Assembly (NCBI GenBank): GCA_000507305.1
Contig: DF239281.1
Location: 1 to 64,000 of the forward strand
DNA from: Breviolum minutum Mf 1.05b.01
Lineage: Eukaryota > Sar > Dinophyceae > Suessiales > Symbiodiniaceae
Direction: 5' to 3'
Length of the DNA stretch: 64,000 nucleotides
Position numbers and translations under genes: made by a program
Part shown: in pieces, positions 1-12,089 of the stretch
Layout of the letters: each line of letters starts with the position of its first letter
How positions within the stretch are numbered: the stretch's first letter is position 1
The notes under the pieces: generated by a model
What the model was told of the DNA's origin: nothing
The model's database searches: none
The model's input: the letters and a program-made list of their open reading frames with translations, nothing else

Positions 1-135
1 GGTTCTAATTGACTCTACTACTCAGAGATTCTATTAATTGACTCTACTACACAGAGATTCTATTAATTGACTCTACTATTACGCAGCGATTCTAATTGAC
101 TCTACTATTACGCAGCGATTCTATTACTCTGCGAT
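1..135. repeat. AT-rich tandem repeat at the window edge
   Basis: About four degenerate copies of a 30-37 bp unit built on TTCTAATTGACTCTACTA and an ACNCAGMGATT block run from base 1 to about 135. The array continues past the window edge. No coding signal is seen in it. Confidence 0.8.
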
Positions 136-699
136 GTTGTTCGTATATCGGAAGTTTCTCAGCTAAACTTCCTTTGACTATTAAATATACAAATGTTTCA
201 TCGTTGCTCCTTCAAACGGCATGAATGACGATATGTAATATGCATCAATGCATATCAATGCAATTTATTGGAGAATCTGAACTTGGCTGACAAAATCTGA
301 AGTGCAGACAAAAAGCCTCCAATGATCGATTTGTCTTCATAGACTCGTGCGGAGGCTCGCACCTCTGCTTCCCGCAGCGCCTTCCGCTGTCGCCATGATT
401 GATCCTTGATTTTGGCAATGACCTGTGACAAAATTGAAATCGGCTGGACATAGATAAACGTTGTTTTGGCAGAAGGTTTGACATTGACACCTTGAACATC
501 CTTGAACCCATTTCAGAGAAATGCGACTGTCAAAGTGCCTGGGTCAACAGATCTCGTTGCCGCGACATAAGCATTTGGCATGCCTCCCAGCGCTCCTGAC
601 AAAATATGTGTTGAAAATAACCTCGTCATCATGTCGTACAAATCACCACTTCACTATCTGCTAGAGAAACAGTTGATGGCTTTTTTGTCTTGAACCTTC

Positions 700-3111
700 A
701 ACCCATCCTGTCCTTGAACGGCATGTCCCAAGTCCATTCATTCGGAAGTTGCGCAGGAGCTGCGTCTTGTGGATTCTCACCCTCAAAAGTTGCTTCATCT
801 CCTTCCACTTCTTCAGACGAGGATTCGTTGATCCAGTCATCACAGTCATAAACCTGCCAGTCGAGCATATTCTCTCTGCTTTGCTGGGCTCCCTATAACA
901 GCATTTCCAAGTACAAACAGTACGAACGCGAAACACTTGAGCTAATGCCTGAAGTACATCACTCTACAGTTTAAACATCTTTAACTACACCAAAGGATTG
1001 GGCTAGGGGGCAGGTGTATGTCCTCCTAACAACTGGGCCTCTCGAAGATGCTGTAAATGATCGGCTTCTTCCACTTCATCTTGATTGTCATACTTGCCGC
1101 CATCTGCCTCATCGATGGTGGGTCGTTCCTGCTCTGAGCCAGCCGAAGCAAACTCCACATCCTGCCCGATGCGCACAAAACCAAAATTGCCATCACCAAG
1201 CCTGCCTTGCTGTGACAAAATGGCAAAAATACATCAGACCTGGAAACCATTTATTCGCTCAAACCCACACCTCGAAGTTGTCACTTGGACCCGTTCCCGG
1301 AGCTTCCGGAGCTTCCGGAGCTTGCGGAGCTTCTGCGTCATAGAAGCTTTGTTTCACTTCGTTTGTGGCTGGCTCTGCCTCTAAAGTTGCAGCAACGATG
1401 AATCAAAGATGCAGGCCTTGACAGAGTTCCACGAGCCCTGCCTTGACAGTCTGATCTCTCATTTGCGCCAAGGACTCTTTTGGCGGAGCATGAACACGAC
1501 AATACTTGGAACCTCGCTCTGCCTTCGCCCCACAAGGCTTCCCTTTGCGATTCTTCCCCATGCAAGTGCCCACTTCTTCAATCTCTTCACCTCATGCAGA
1601 AAGTCTGCAAAAAGTAAGCAAAAGTATCAAACAAACATCAAGGAATTTAGAGAAAATTGAATCCGAGGTCTGAACCGTCCGAGTCTTCTTTGACAGGCTC
1701 AGCCAACTCAGATGACCAGCCCGTCCAAAGGCTTTGCCCCCATCGCCTCAGCAACAAAGAAGCCATTCGAAGGTTTTTCTGCAAAACAACAATCATTGAA
1801 TCATTGGCAGTCCAGTCACCGCTGCGGAAGATGGTTCTTGCAATAAGGTAGCCAGTACCAGACCGCTGGCAATCCACATCCATCAACCATGCACTGAGTG
1901 TAGTTGTGATCTTTACAAACATCTTTGCCATCCAAGGCCAACTGATCGCACTGGTAGCACAGCCTTCAAAGGCTCCCGGTCGTAAGAAAAACGGTTGAGA
2001 ACATGCCACGATGGAAAAGGATCTCTCAATATCTGTAAGCTGAAGATTCTCTGCTTTTGCAATAGGAAAGAACAACGAAGAACAAAATGTCATGATAAGA
2101 CAAGTGGACAAGTGGCACATGCTTCTCGCAGGTGTTGCGAGGTGGCTCATCTGTGGCTTTCAAAGCACGATGACCCAGCTTCAAACACATGAAACACGCA
2201 TGGAAGCGGCAGAAGTCCTACCGATGGTGCAAGACCATTCAGTCGCTGAGTGATTTCAAAAATTCAACTCAGCTATGTTTGCATAGGCTCTGATTCCTAT
2301 AGTTCCGCTCCTCTCTTGGCATCTTTTTGCCCATGCAGCCATTCTCTGCACAGGCATGATGTCGACAGCCCTTCCGGCCATCGAGGACGGGCTCCGGGCA
2401 TCGACTCCAGTCCTGTGGGCCAAAGTGGAGAAAACACGACGAGAAAAAAACACAAAACACGACGAAGCACAAAAAACACCCGAAGTCCTCAAGTTCGAAG
2501 AAGCAACGGTGGTTTCCCTCAAAGCTCTGTTGCTTTGACACAGTTGTTGCTTTGTTCTTTTCTGCTTTTTCAGCTTCACAAGTGTACTGTCTAGGACATC
2601 TAACATCTCTATGCAACTAAGAGACACAAAGTGGAGCTGTGTGATCATATGCGAGATTATACTGATCATCGCATTTGCAGCACAATGGCAAGGGTCGGTC
2701 ACCCCTCAAGAACATCAGGAGAACTTCACCTGGAGCAAAGCTCAACAGCTCTGAACAGCACTCTCAAGCCGTCACGAAGTGGGAAATCTGCGCCTGGGTC
2801 TGAATATTGGTTGTAGCCCAAGTGGACGTAGTGCTGGATGCCTTGCAAACAGATTCAAAAACACTTCTACATCTTATGCTTCTCGCTTTCCTCATAATAT
2901 GCACAGGACACAGGACATACAGTGATATACAATGACATACAAGGCATGCTCCAAACTCACACTGGCCTTCTTGCAATTTGCGGATTTCTTGAGACACCTT
3001 CACTCCGCTCAACAGCAAAATGACGCTACCAAACGCCACTGCAAACGCTGAAACAGATGGACACGTGTTTCATCGTCTCAAATTTTCACCACCACCACCA
3101 CCACCACCACC

Positions 3112-3157
<46 letters not shown>

Positions 3158-6100
3158 CGGATGAAAGGAAACAACCCCCGTCGAGCAAATGGCCTCCCAG
3201 GGCTTCAGTTTCTGTTGTGTTTTATCGCTGCTCTTCCACGAAAAGTCTTCTCGGATGAAGTCTAACTGATTGAAAAGCTCCATGTCATCCTGCACGAACT
3301 CAAACATCTCCTCGTCTTCCTGCACGAGCTCGAACAAGTTTCAAGTGAAGGTAGCATCAAGGATACTACAAAGAGATTAAAAGATGATGAAAAAAATCGG
3401 AGGATATAAACATCTCAACAAAATTCCTCATCCCCTCCAAGCTGTTGCAACAAAATCCGATGGCGGACGACTGTGTCCTTAGCTTGGAATCTGTTTAAAG
3501 GTGCCATACAATCATGGGAGCCATGTGCCTTCCAGCTCTAGGGCTCACACCAGAAGCATCTCCGTAGCTTCATATGCGCACCGACTGCCTCAGCACATGA
3601 CACCCGAAAGTAGCCAAGTAGCATGTGAATCACATCAAACACATCCCCAAATCAAGTGAAATTCACCTTTGATTTCACCCAGCTACGCTTCTTCTGAGCC
3701 GCGTCTTCACTTTCTTTTGTAGCGACTTGGAACATGTCAGCCTGGAGAGTCATCACAAACATTCCCTCAGTCTGCTACAGTTGGACTCACACGCCTGGTA
3801 TCCCGTGAAGCTGGAACTTCTCTGACAAACTGCTTTGAGAGCGGAGGACAAATCATGCAGCCATTCGACATTCTCCCGAAGTTTCCAAACCTTCCATGGA
3901 ATTCGACTGACGGAGTGAGGAAATTTGGCCCAAGAAAAACATCTATTTCACAGCCTCCCTGCCTGCTGGTCTTTTCTGCCCAAGTTTCGCTCAGAGAAGT
4001 GGGAGAGCCGTTGATCAAGGGAGGAGCCACCTGCACATGAAGTTCGAAACTCTTCAAAAATTGCCTGAGAAAGGCCGCTGCCATCCACTTCCCAGCCAGA
4101 CCTCCAATTCGAATCATGTCCGGTTTGTTGCCCAACTTCGGCTCCGCCTTCACCAAATCGACCAAAAATTCATCAATGGCATGGTTCCTGCAGCTTGGCT
4201 CAAAGCGATGGACGTATAAAATTGAAACCTTTGAAGCGCAGAACTTTTTAGAGCTCGAAACCAAGACTTTCCTGTAGAGCTCTACTAGTTATGAGTCATT
4301 ACTACGATTTTGCGGCTGATGCCAAGCAGCTTGTATGATAGGACCAAGATCGGGGGCGTCCCAACGGTTGGATTCCTCAGGTTTGCTCACCCACGTGGTG
4401 ATGGCAGACAGTTGGTGCAGATGGTTGTGCACTGTTGAATTGATGTTAAAGCGTGATAGTACTGTGAATTAATGTTGCTGTTTGCTGCTCAAAGGCTAAC
4501 ACCAAGTGAGAATAAATACCTTCCACTAGCAAACGATGGAATCTATCAAACGTATCAATAATGATAGGAAATCCTAGCTCCCTGCTAAGTTCGAACAAAG
4601 GCGCACTTGGACCCAATACTTTCTGATGATCAGCAAAGCCCGCACCATTACGACACCCAGGTAAGATTTGCCGGTCCCTGGCGGTCCTGTTCAAGGGGGG
4701 AGGGACAAACACGCAAACATTCAGGCTCTACACAATAGACTCCTATGCTGATCTTCAAAAGCAACTCAAGAGACCCAGAATGTTTCTTTGTTTGTGATGT
4801 CATGCAAAAGACATCCACAATTTGACGACCCTTCTTCCACTATTCCAGTCCTTGAGTGAGATGCATGGGGTTCCTCAAACCATCGATGAAACTTCGAAGC
4901 TGTCCTTCATCCAACGTCGCTCCCTGCAGAAGAACAACTGTGTCAAGAGGTACGTGGAGACAGACTCACATCTCTATCCATTGCGAAACATAGATCGAAA
5001 TCAGGACGTAACATGTGACATGCCATGCCAGCCTTCAGCAGCTTCAAAATATCTCCCCCGCAAGCGTCCGCAAGATGTTCATGTCTGCGGATTTCAACAA
5101 TCGGTTGCAACTTGCTCTCATCGATCAAGCTTTCAACCTCAAGATGGAAGGAACACCTTGCCAAGTCTGCCACCAGTTACGATTTCTCTACCCACAATTT
5201 GGCGATGCTTATGCGGCGACATCAAATGCAACTTGGTGACCAATGGCTGGAGCCTTGACCTCTGACGCGCTGATGCTGTCTATACCAAGCATGAACAAAA
5301 TCTGGCAAGCATGTAATCTCTCAATTTCATCTGATGACATTTGCATCTTAAACAAAGTCACAAACAAAACAAGGCTCCCGACATGTCTTCATCATCGGCC
5401 AAGACATTGCTCAGATCAGGTTGATGCCAAGAGCACAGATTCAGATAGGCACCATTCTGGCAAATGTATATGATATGTAGTCTCAAAACGTGCTTTCCAA
5501 GACTGGACAATCTTTGTGGACACATTTTGGAAAAGGATTCGAATTCTTTCGGACTCAAAAGCTTGCTCAAACCTGTCCTCGAAAGGTAAAGTGCTTTCAC
5601 TCTGCTTCTCCAAGGCCTTAAGCACTGGTATGTACCTCGGATTGGATTTGCCATGCCCAATATTTCCCATGTTTCCCGGTTCATCACTGCAAAAGTGCTA
5701 CCATGAAACTCTGGCACAAAGGTCATGCAGTCGATGACCGCAAGGTACTCACCTTCCGCAAAGATATCTGCATCGAACTCAACGACTGATGCCTCGATCG
5801 AGTCGATGCAAAAATGAACGAAATATCCCACACTGCTTTTTTGCTTGGCTGAAAACATTGAAACCCTTGCAATTCTAATTGAATACAAATCCATTGAGGG
5901 ATAGGCCATGTTCACAGCGAGGCAACCGTTTTCTCTCTTGCGGGATTCATCAGAAGGTTTTCCACCCTGATGCGGATGGTGGGAAATTTCGCCCCAATAA
6001 ATGCGATCGTTCATCTTCAACGCAGCGCCTGGGCACCGTGGGGAAAAAAATACATCCCACTAATATCCCCAACCCCGCATCCTCTGCAACCTACCTTCTA

Positions 6101-9100
6101 GATGGGCTGAAGCCCCGCAACTGTTGTTCAGAACAGAAGCTATGAAATGAAACTCTTCAACTCTTTTGTGGGAAAATCTGTGTGTTCTCCTCTCCCTTCT
6201 CTCGTTTCTGGCCTTGTTCACTGAGTTTCACCACTGCGACCAAATTCGGACTCTGCAATCGCTTCGTGGTCCTCCAATGGATCGGCATCTGCGGTGGACT
6301 CCGAGATGCCACACCCTTGAAGTACAACCTGAGGCCAAACGGCAGAGCGTGTGAACCATCCCAAGGCGGAGCAAGTTGGGAACTTCAGAACATCAGTTGT
6401 GTCAATCAAGCTATGTCATGTCATGAAGTTCTGTTATTGGAAGTCATGTCATGATCATGTTGTCGCTTCATTACGGTGAGCCGATATTTCGCCTCTGATC
6501 CCAACACTTTGGCATATGTCATATCTTTGTGCTCTGGACAAGAGCAGAAGAAACCCTGCTTGGTCATTTAGCTGATGAGTGACCATCTGGTCTGCAAAGT
6601 TTTGCCGATGCTTTCCAGATGGGAAACATTTCTTGGAATTTCAAGTTGTCTAATCAAAAGCGAATAACATGACTTCCCCTATGACACAAAACAAATCTTG
6701 ACGTTGAGTTGCTGCAACAACAAGAGTTTGTCTTCTCAACTTCACGGAACTTCGCCATGTGTAATGTTTTATTCGTTATTCCCATCCTAAAAGCTTGAAA
6801 AAAGAGTATCAAGCCCCAAAGGATTGAAAAATAAATGGATTCCTAGGCACTTGCCATCTGCACCAATATGGGACAACAAAGCATCATAGATATGAGTTGA
6901 TGCTCCCTTGCCTCAAGGCAAAAGGGAAAAAGAAACGGAAAGATTCAAGAAATCGACCTTGGCATGTTGAGTCGGGAGCATTGGAATTTCACAAACTGAG
7001 CCTGCAACCGGCACGACCCAGGAGGTCCATGGTAGCCTTCGCCAAAACACGTGAGGCAAATGAATCACAAGTAGGAACGAGGAGAACTGCCTCAGGTATC
7101 CTTGAGACCTATAAACTGATTTCCCACACTCGTTCCAAGTTGGCCTGGTTGGCGCATTTCTTGCAAAGCCCAGAATTGTGGTTCCGATTCGCACAGGCCA
7201 AAACGACACTTCCGCTGCATCCGCCTGAGCACAGAGCTTCAGTCTCAAAAAAAAGTTTTGACTGAGCACAAGACTTGGGTATGAATGTCTGGAATGCTCC
7301 AAGCAGCGGCGCCGGCACTGCAACCCAACACTTTCGGGAATCGGCCAAAGCGGAGCCCCGCAGTCCTTACCGCTCTGCTGATCCTGCAATTCTCAGCAGT
7401 GACTCCTACCCAACTGGAAAGCCATGTAAAGCCCCCTGCCCTGTCCCGATGCCAGCACTTGGGAGAAATGGCAGCATTGCCGTCACTGAAGGTCATGGCC
7501 ACCATGAGCTGTTGGATGGTCTCCATGTACTGATCCGGGGAATCCTTGCAAGTGACGATTTCAATTCAAACACTTCAGCAAAGTGTTTCCACCAAGAGCT
7601 CTGTCTAGAAAGAAACCTGGTCAACCCACTACCTTCCGTATGCCATGTCTCGTAGATGCCCCTAGCGTCCACGCCTTTTCCCTGCGACAAAGCGAGCGAA
7701 GGCACAATTCCGCAAAATTTCTGATCTTCAAACATTCAAAAAATTCAAAACTTTCGAAACGTTCAAACAAAAATCGCACATCGCTTGGCCTTTCCGCCCC
7801 TCATCTTCGGTAGCAGCGGCGGTGCAAATAGATCGGCTTTGCAGAGCCAGGACACAGTGGCATGCTGCCAGCTGTTAGTGGCAGAAGTTGGAGCATCAAA
7901 CTCAAACTCCTCATTGTATCCGGCGAGTATCAGATCCATTGATGACTTCATGGATTCATGGCTGAACTTTGAATGAAAAACTTTGGAAGGCTATTCGGCC
8001 ACCGGCTTTGATGCCTGAGATGGAGTTGCATCTGGCTGCTTCAGCTTGATTCGCCATGGCTTCTCAATATCATCCAGTAAGTCCATGATCCTGAAGCCAT
8101 TGACAAAGAGCAGATCAAGAATTCGAACCCTTCAGGACTATCCAAATGAAAAAGTCTGTCTCCACTGCTTGGTTTTTTAATTGTCCATGATATTTCAGCG
8201 AAAAAGAGTTCCTGTTCTACTGTTTTCTTCCGTGTTTTCTGTCTGCATTCTGTCCACATCTATCATCGACTATCTGACTATCCACATCTCCAAGTTAGTC
8301 TTGTCCCCACTTATGGAATTCGCTACTCAAGCTCAGGAGGGAACCTTTTCTTGGCTTCCTTGTGGTCCTGACAAAGCTACAACTTGTGTAGTACTCCATT
8401 GACTTGACTTCGGTGGAAAATGGGAAAACGCACTGAAACAAACGAAGAACGCTCCTTGTGCCGAATTTGAAGGCAGCCGTCTGCCTTGATAGTTGCACAG
8501 AAGACACAGCTGGCACAATCGACCTCCTAGGCATCTGGACCTAATCAATCCAAGCGACTTCTTCCAAGATTGACTGCAGGGACTCGCGAACCTAAAGTTT
8601 TTGGTCACGTTCCCACACTGGTCACATTGGCATTCTACAACCACAAACATGTGGAATTAGATGCATTGTATAATGACTTGCAGTGACTTGCATCAACAAA
8701 GCGGAAGTCTTGCTGAGCTTTCAACCTCATCTTTCGACACATCCCACTCCAAATCAAGAAGTCGCTTCACCACATTTTCGCAGACCTTTGATGCCACTGC
8801 TGCCGCAAGCAATTGCATTTTCACAAACAAAACGCTGTCTACAAGTCTACTCCGACCTCCACAGCCTTCACAGCTTGTTCCGGAGCACCTCAGGCCGTGA
8901 GGGATGGAAGTTCAGCAAGGCCTGAGGTGGTGGCAACAAAAAACATCTGACCTTTCTCAGACCGCAAATACCGCTGCACCGCTCGCATGCCTTGGAAGGT
9001 CACCCAATTGACTCAGAAACATGGACCACAAGTGTAGTAAAACTAGCAAGTCAGTCTTCATCTAGCCAAGGGTACAAGCATGAGCAGGCGGTGCTGGTGG

Positions 9101-9740
9101 ATTGGCGGAAGGTGGCAGCGTTCCGACAACCAAAATGAGTTCCTGCAAAGCCTGGAAAGGATTGGTGAGGCACAATGTCACATGTCCATGTACTTAAAAC
9201 AAAAAACTCACAGTTTTCAGCTTTCGCAAACGTCTTGGGTCGCCTTGGCATCGAGGCCATTGGCTCCATCCCAGCAATCTGCCCAAAGCTTTGCATCAGC
9301 AGAGATTTCTCGGCCAAGGAGATCAACTGGAGAGATGTTCGGCGAAGGACGAACAAAACGAATACAGCGAATAAAGTTGAATAAAGCAAATGAGGCGATG
9401 TAAAATGCAAATGAAAGAAGACGTTGCAAGATCAACAGCCTCTGGTGTGAGCCAACTTCTGGATGAAGCGCTTCCGATCATGATCGGAATCTGCACCTCC
9501 TAAACGCAAACTTCTTCCAAGCCAAAATTCAAATCGAGCACGCAACCAACATGCATCATTGGGAGTTGCACAGCACCCATTGCCCCAGCCTCCATTGTTC
9601 TTGCCCTTTGTTTGCGTTCCGGACTTTCCACCGGCTTTTTGAGCAGCTTTGCCAAAGCCTTGCCCCTTTCCTCCTTTTCCTCCGCTTTGTTTTCCTTTGC
9701 TCCAACCTTTGCCTCAGATCCAAATTGTTCAGACATGCAA
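700..9740 (-). CDS. ZNFX1-like superfamily 1 helicase gene, multi-exon (approximate span)
   Basis: A split minus-strand gene. The core is recognised from three consecutive exons. 4851-4923 carries a Q-motif-like TLDEGQLRSFIDGL. 4623-4686 carries Walker A, GPPGTGKSYLG. 4088-4187 carries NHAIDEFLVDLVK then MIRIGGLAG. In the UPF1/ZNFX1 group the order is LDxxQ, then QGPPGTGKT, then TNHALDxFL and RxGG, with the same local spacing. Downstream (lower coordinates) are Cys/His-rich exons (1847-1965, 1420-1566) and acidic C-terminal exons. Upstream are candidate N-terminal exons near 5.7 kb, 7.3-7.9 kb and a Gly/Lys-rich exon at 9.5-9.7 kb. ZNFX1 helicases act in RNA surveillance and small-RNA pathways; a role here is inference. 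Joins across the whole span are not proven, and the distal exons could belong to a neighbour. Confidence 0.6.
704..870 (-). CDS. Acidic exon-like segment, possible 3' terminal exon
   Basis: A minus-strand frame reads MLDWQVYDCDDWINESSSEE, an acidic stretch, then PNEWTWDMPFKDRMG and a stop. The Trp/Asp-rich content looks coding. It would be the last exon of the minus-strand gene if it belongs there. No family recognised. Confidence 0.35.
1009..1215 (-). CDS. Acidic exon-like segment ending in a stop
   Basis: An open minus-strand frame reads QQGRLGDGNFGFVRIGQDVEF, then an acidic stretch with DEADGGKYDNQDEVEE, to a stop after GGHTPAP. Composition is protein-like and unlike the surrounding T-rich DNA. 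It may be a C-terminal or penultimate exon of the minus-strand helicase-like gene. Confidence 0.35.
1265..1393 (-). CDS. Exon-like segment with Ala-Pro-Glu repeat
   Basis: Minus-strand reading gives AEPATNEVKQSFYDAEAPQ then repeated APE units and PSDNFEV. The underlying DNA (about 1303-1335) is a 9-bp tandem repeat, GCTTCCGGA on the plus strand. The low-complexity acidic, Pro-rich content suits a disordered linker near the C-terminus of the minus-strand gene. Splice borders were not resolved. Confidence 0.35.
1420..1566 (-). CDS. Cys/His exon with GKPCGAKAERGSKYCRVHAP
   Basis: The frame opens with MGKNRKGKPC and continues to a CxH pair in YCRVHAPP, then an amphipathic stretch, ending in a stop at the 3' edge unless spliced. 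A GxxC...YCxxH arrangement is a common small zinc-binding module. It lies just downstream of the other Cys/His exon on the same strand, so both may form one zinc-binding tail. Confidence 0.4.
1847..1965 (-). CDS. Cys/His-rich exon, probable zinc-binding segment
   Basis: One minus-strand frame reads CYQCDQLALDGKDVCKDH followed by TQCMVDGCGLPAVW. The spacing C-x2-C-x10-C-x2-H-x4-C-x4-C suggests zinc binding. The classical NFX1 finger spacing is not seen. Exon limits are approximate. Placement in the helicase gene rests on strand and proximity only. Confidence 0.45.
3087..3159. repeat. (CCA)n then (CAA)n microsatellite
   Basis: Nine or so CCA units pass directly into about 15 CAA units. It falls between exon-like segments of the minus-strand gene, probably in an intron. 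A poly-Pro/poly-Gln reading on the plus strand is not credible as a gene. Confidence 0.9.
4088..4187 (-). CDS. Helicase exon: motif Ib region (NHAIDEFL ... MIRIGG)
   Basis: Starts after GCTGCAG and encodes NHAIDEFLVDLVK, a linker, then PDMIRIGGLAGKW. It matches the TNHALDQFL ... VRxGG block that follows Walker A in SF1 UPF1/ZNFX1 helicases. The Thr before Asn would come from the preceding exon, which I could not place. Confidence 0.75.
4623..4686 (-). CDS. Helicase exon: Walker A motif (GPPGTGKSYLG)
   Basis: After an AACAG acceptor the exon encodes GPPGTGKSYLGVVMVRALL, a textbook P-loop for ATP binding followed by the hydrophobic helix seen in ZNFX1-type helicases (KTYxGLxxVRALL). It ends near ATCATCAG. 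The next recognisable exon is about 440 bp further along the minus strand. Confidence 0.8.
4851..4923 (-). CDS. Helicase exon: Q-motif (TLDEGQLRSFIDGL ... LTQG)
   Basis: The exon starts after CTGCAG on the minus strand and encodes ATLDEGQLRSFIDGL then RNPMHLTQ. It ends in phase 1 before an apparent GA donor (CAAG|GACTGG). The split glycine codon joins the next exon to give QGPPGTGK, the expected junction in UPF1/ZNFX1 helicases. The phase match between two independently found exons is the best evidence that both are real. Confidence 0.75.
5690..5870 (-). CDS. Candidate N-terminal-side helicase exon
   Basis: The frame reads VGYFVHFCIDSIEASVVEFD, then ADIFAEGEYLAVIDC and PEFHGSTFAVMNRETWEI. 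ZNFX1-type proteins have a beta-rich domain before the helicase core with a similar 'sF-x-a-vV-x-R' rhythm. That resemblance is weak, and the borders are not resolved. Confidence 0.35.
7763..7951 (-). CDS. Unrecognised exon-like segment
   Basis: Minus-strand frame MKSSMDLILAGYNEEFEFD followed by a segment ending LFAPPLLPKMRGG. Protein-like composition, same strand as the helicase exons. Family not recognised. Confidence 0.3.
   Translation of the reverse strand: MKSSMDLILAGYNEEFEFDAPTSATNSWQHATVSWLCKADLFAPPLLPKMRGGKAKRCAIFV
9500..9740 (-). CDS. Gly/Lys-rich exon-like segment, possible gene 5' end
   Basis: One minus-strand frame reads GFGKAAQKAGGKSGTQTKGK, then NNGGWGNGCCATPNDACW, a Gly/Lys-rich low-complexity segment followed by a Cys/Trp-containing one. 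A different frame is Lys/Glu-rich, so the frame choice is uncertain. This is the last exon-like block before repeats begin at 10 kb and may mark the start of the minus-strand gene. Confidence 0.3.
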
Positions 9741-10959
9741 CACTTGACTTATCCGTGGAAACGTTTCACCAAGCTGCTGGATTTTCCATTGCCTTTGGCT
9801 CCCATCGCTGCTCACGTGAAAAAGAAGCGATGTGGGAGCCACAACAGCTGCAAAGAGCCAAGACATTTGCAAAATCACAATTTGGGAAGTGCCAAGAGAT
9901 TTAGCAGATTTTTTCACCTTCCAAAGTTTTTGAAGCGAGGCAACTGTTGAAGAAGTGCATTTGCAACATGTGCAAAAATGCAGAAATTCTGATCACCCTC
10001 ATCTTGGTCCATAATCGTCCAAATTATCTTGATGAATCACCGTCTTGGTCAAAGTTGTGTCCTATCATTCCGACATCTAGCGAAAGGTCAATCCATTCAA
10101 AAGAAATATGAGAGCACACAAACAAACTGCATTGCATCATACAAGGTCATTCCTTCGGTGAGCCTGGCATCAAATTCATATGAAAAACACAAAGAATCAT
10201 AGCCAGTCTCACTTGTTTGCAAACACAGATTGATTGACTCAACTGAACAAACGATGCGGTTCAAAATGTGTGGACAAAGAATGACAAAGCGACATTTAAA
10301 ACTCCGATGACGATTGAAAAAAAGTAAAGTGCGTGAAATGCGACACAGTGAACACAACACCACAATCCATTGATACATGTTGTTGTTTTTGATTGCAGTT
10401 CAAAAACGGAAAGCCGGACTTTTGCTTTCACTTTGCGCCCGTATGAAATGGCTTTGTGGATTCAGAAACAGTCTCACGTCATCACCAATTTCAATTAAAA
10501 CGTCCCTTCCACAAGGCGACCAATGATGTCAATAAGTCTGAAATTTCAGAATAGATTTCTCAAGTGGCCACACAAATCGGTCTGTTTACTGTCAAAGTGA
10601 AAATTCACAATTGATACTTCAAATGCAATGGCGAAGCAATAACAAAATATTTTTCAGAAATTATTGATTTTTTTTGTACGTTTGTAAATCTTGTTGGAAT
10701 GAATCTCAATGATTGCGGGTTTTTCCAAACCATAGATATTCAAATTCCAGACGACATCAAAGCGTTTGACATTCTGCGTTTGATTCCAGTGAAATAGACA
10801 GGTTGCACCACGGCGTAACAAATTCAAAAACCAAATACATACTGTGCAATGCAACACGATGTAAGTGCCGTACCACAAACAACGATACACGCTGACCAGG
10901 GTCCAACACACGTAACAAACGAAACGACCACACAACAACAGAACAAACAACAAAAGACC

Positions 10960-11090
10960 AAACGACCAAAACCAAACGACCAAAACGACCAAAACGACCA
11001 AAACGACCAAAACGACCAAAACGACCAAAACGACCAAAACGACCAAAACGACCAAAACGACCAAAACGACCCAACAACAAAACGACCAAA
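10960..11090. repeat. 9-bp minisatellite (CGACCAAAA)n
   Basis: About 12 near-perfect copies of CGACCAAAA, flanked by degenerate copies on both sides (ACC/AAC-rich to about 11150). The repeat keeps all frames open, which gives long spurious reading frames (NDQ or FWS repeats). 9.75-10.9 kb otherwise shows no convincing gene. Confidence 0.9.
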
Positions 11091-11402
11091 CGAACAAACG
11101 ACAAAACGACCTAAACGACCAAAACAGCCACAACCACCAAAACCCTCCAAAATGACCAACGAACCAACCAAACGACCAAGAAGCCACCTTTTTATTCTCA
11201 CATGCCAAAATGCACCTTGAAGGCTGCATCAATCACTGAAGTAGCTGCACAATGATGCCAGACTTGGTTTTCAGGCACAAGTGGTTTGAGAAATGCGGCC
11301 TGTGAGAAACAAAAAACAAGACAGAAACGACACACAAACAACACCCACACCAAAGAACGCATTCTATCGACAGCAAAATAATTGATAAAAAGAGCACTCG
11401 TA

Positions 11403-11736
11403 AGAGCACTCAAAAACAAACACCAAAAAACATCACAAACGCAGGCATTAGCCATAAAAACTCACAATCGCGGCTATACGCAGAGATCTAAAAGAACAGA
11501 TTCAATATATATAAGTTGAAAACCTTCAAGTTTTTAGAAAAAGTTGTTTACAATTGGTGCACTCTTTTTCGACCACGGTTTTTTGTTTATTTAGTCGTCG
11601 GGGGCTCATCATGAAGTGGTTGAAATGCCACTTAAAAACGCGGGTTGTTTCAGTAAAGAGAGAAATGCCTTTACTTCGCAGAAAGCACACAGTCCAAGTG
11701 AGATGTTGGACATGACACAACCCGCACATACCCGAG
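11403..11736. repeat. Long direct repeat, copy A
   Basis: This ~330 bp block reappears at 12090-12454 in the same orientation with small indels. Shared landmarks are the CATCACAAACGCAGGCATTA block, CGACCACGGTTTTTTGTTTA, and TCCAAGTGAGATGTTGGACA near the right end. Copy B abuts the 3' end of a decayed retroelement, so the pair may be terminal or internal repeats of that element. Confidence 0.85.
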
Positions 11737-12089
11737 GGTGGGAAAACGCAGCACAAGCGAGAAAAGGGCGGGACAACGAAAATAAAAGTCTCTGAATGAA
11801 AGTTATCAGAGAGGCCTGCCACACCCACCACTTGACTTGTTAAAAAAACGGGGTATGTAAATGGATACAGCATAAAGAGGACGAAACATGCAACCACACA
11901 ACTTGCTTGAAAGACCGCATGACATCACATCAAGACACTTGACTGCAGTTGTTTGGTTTGCGGAAAAGTTTCATTTTTTTTTTTGGGGGGGGGGGGGTGG
12001 TTTTTTGGAAAAGAAAATATATTAGTTGATTTTCTTTCCACAGCACTCGTCAAGACAGCTTGATCACCTTCGGTGAACTTCACCGTCTT

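Noticed and set aside
3767..4264. Whole 165-codon minus-strand frame as one gene
   Set aside because: Only the part at 4088-4187 matches helicase; the rest is intron or chance extension.
10757..11220. Frames with FGR/FWS or NDQ peptide repeats
   Set aside because: They follow directly from the 9-bp CGACCAAAA minisatellite, which has no stop in several frames.
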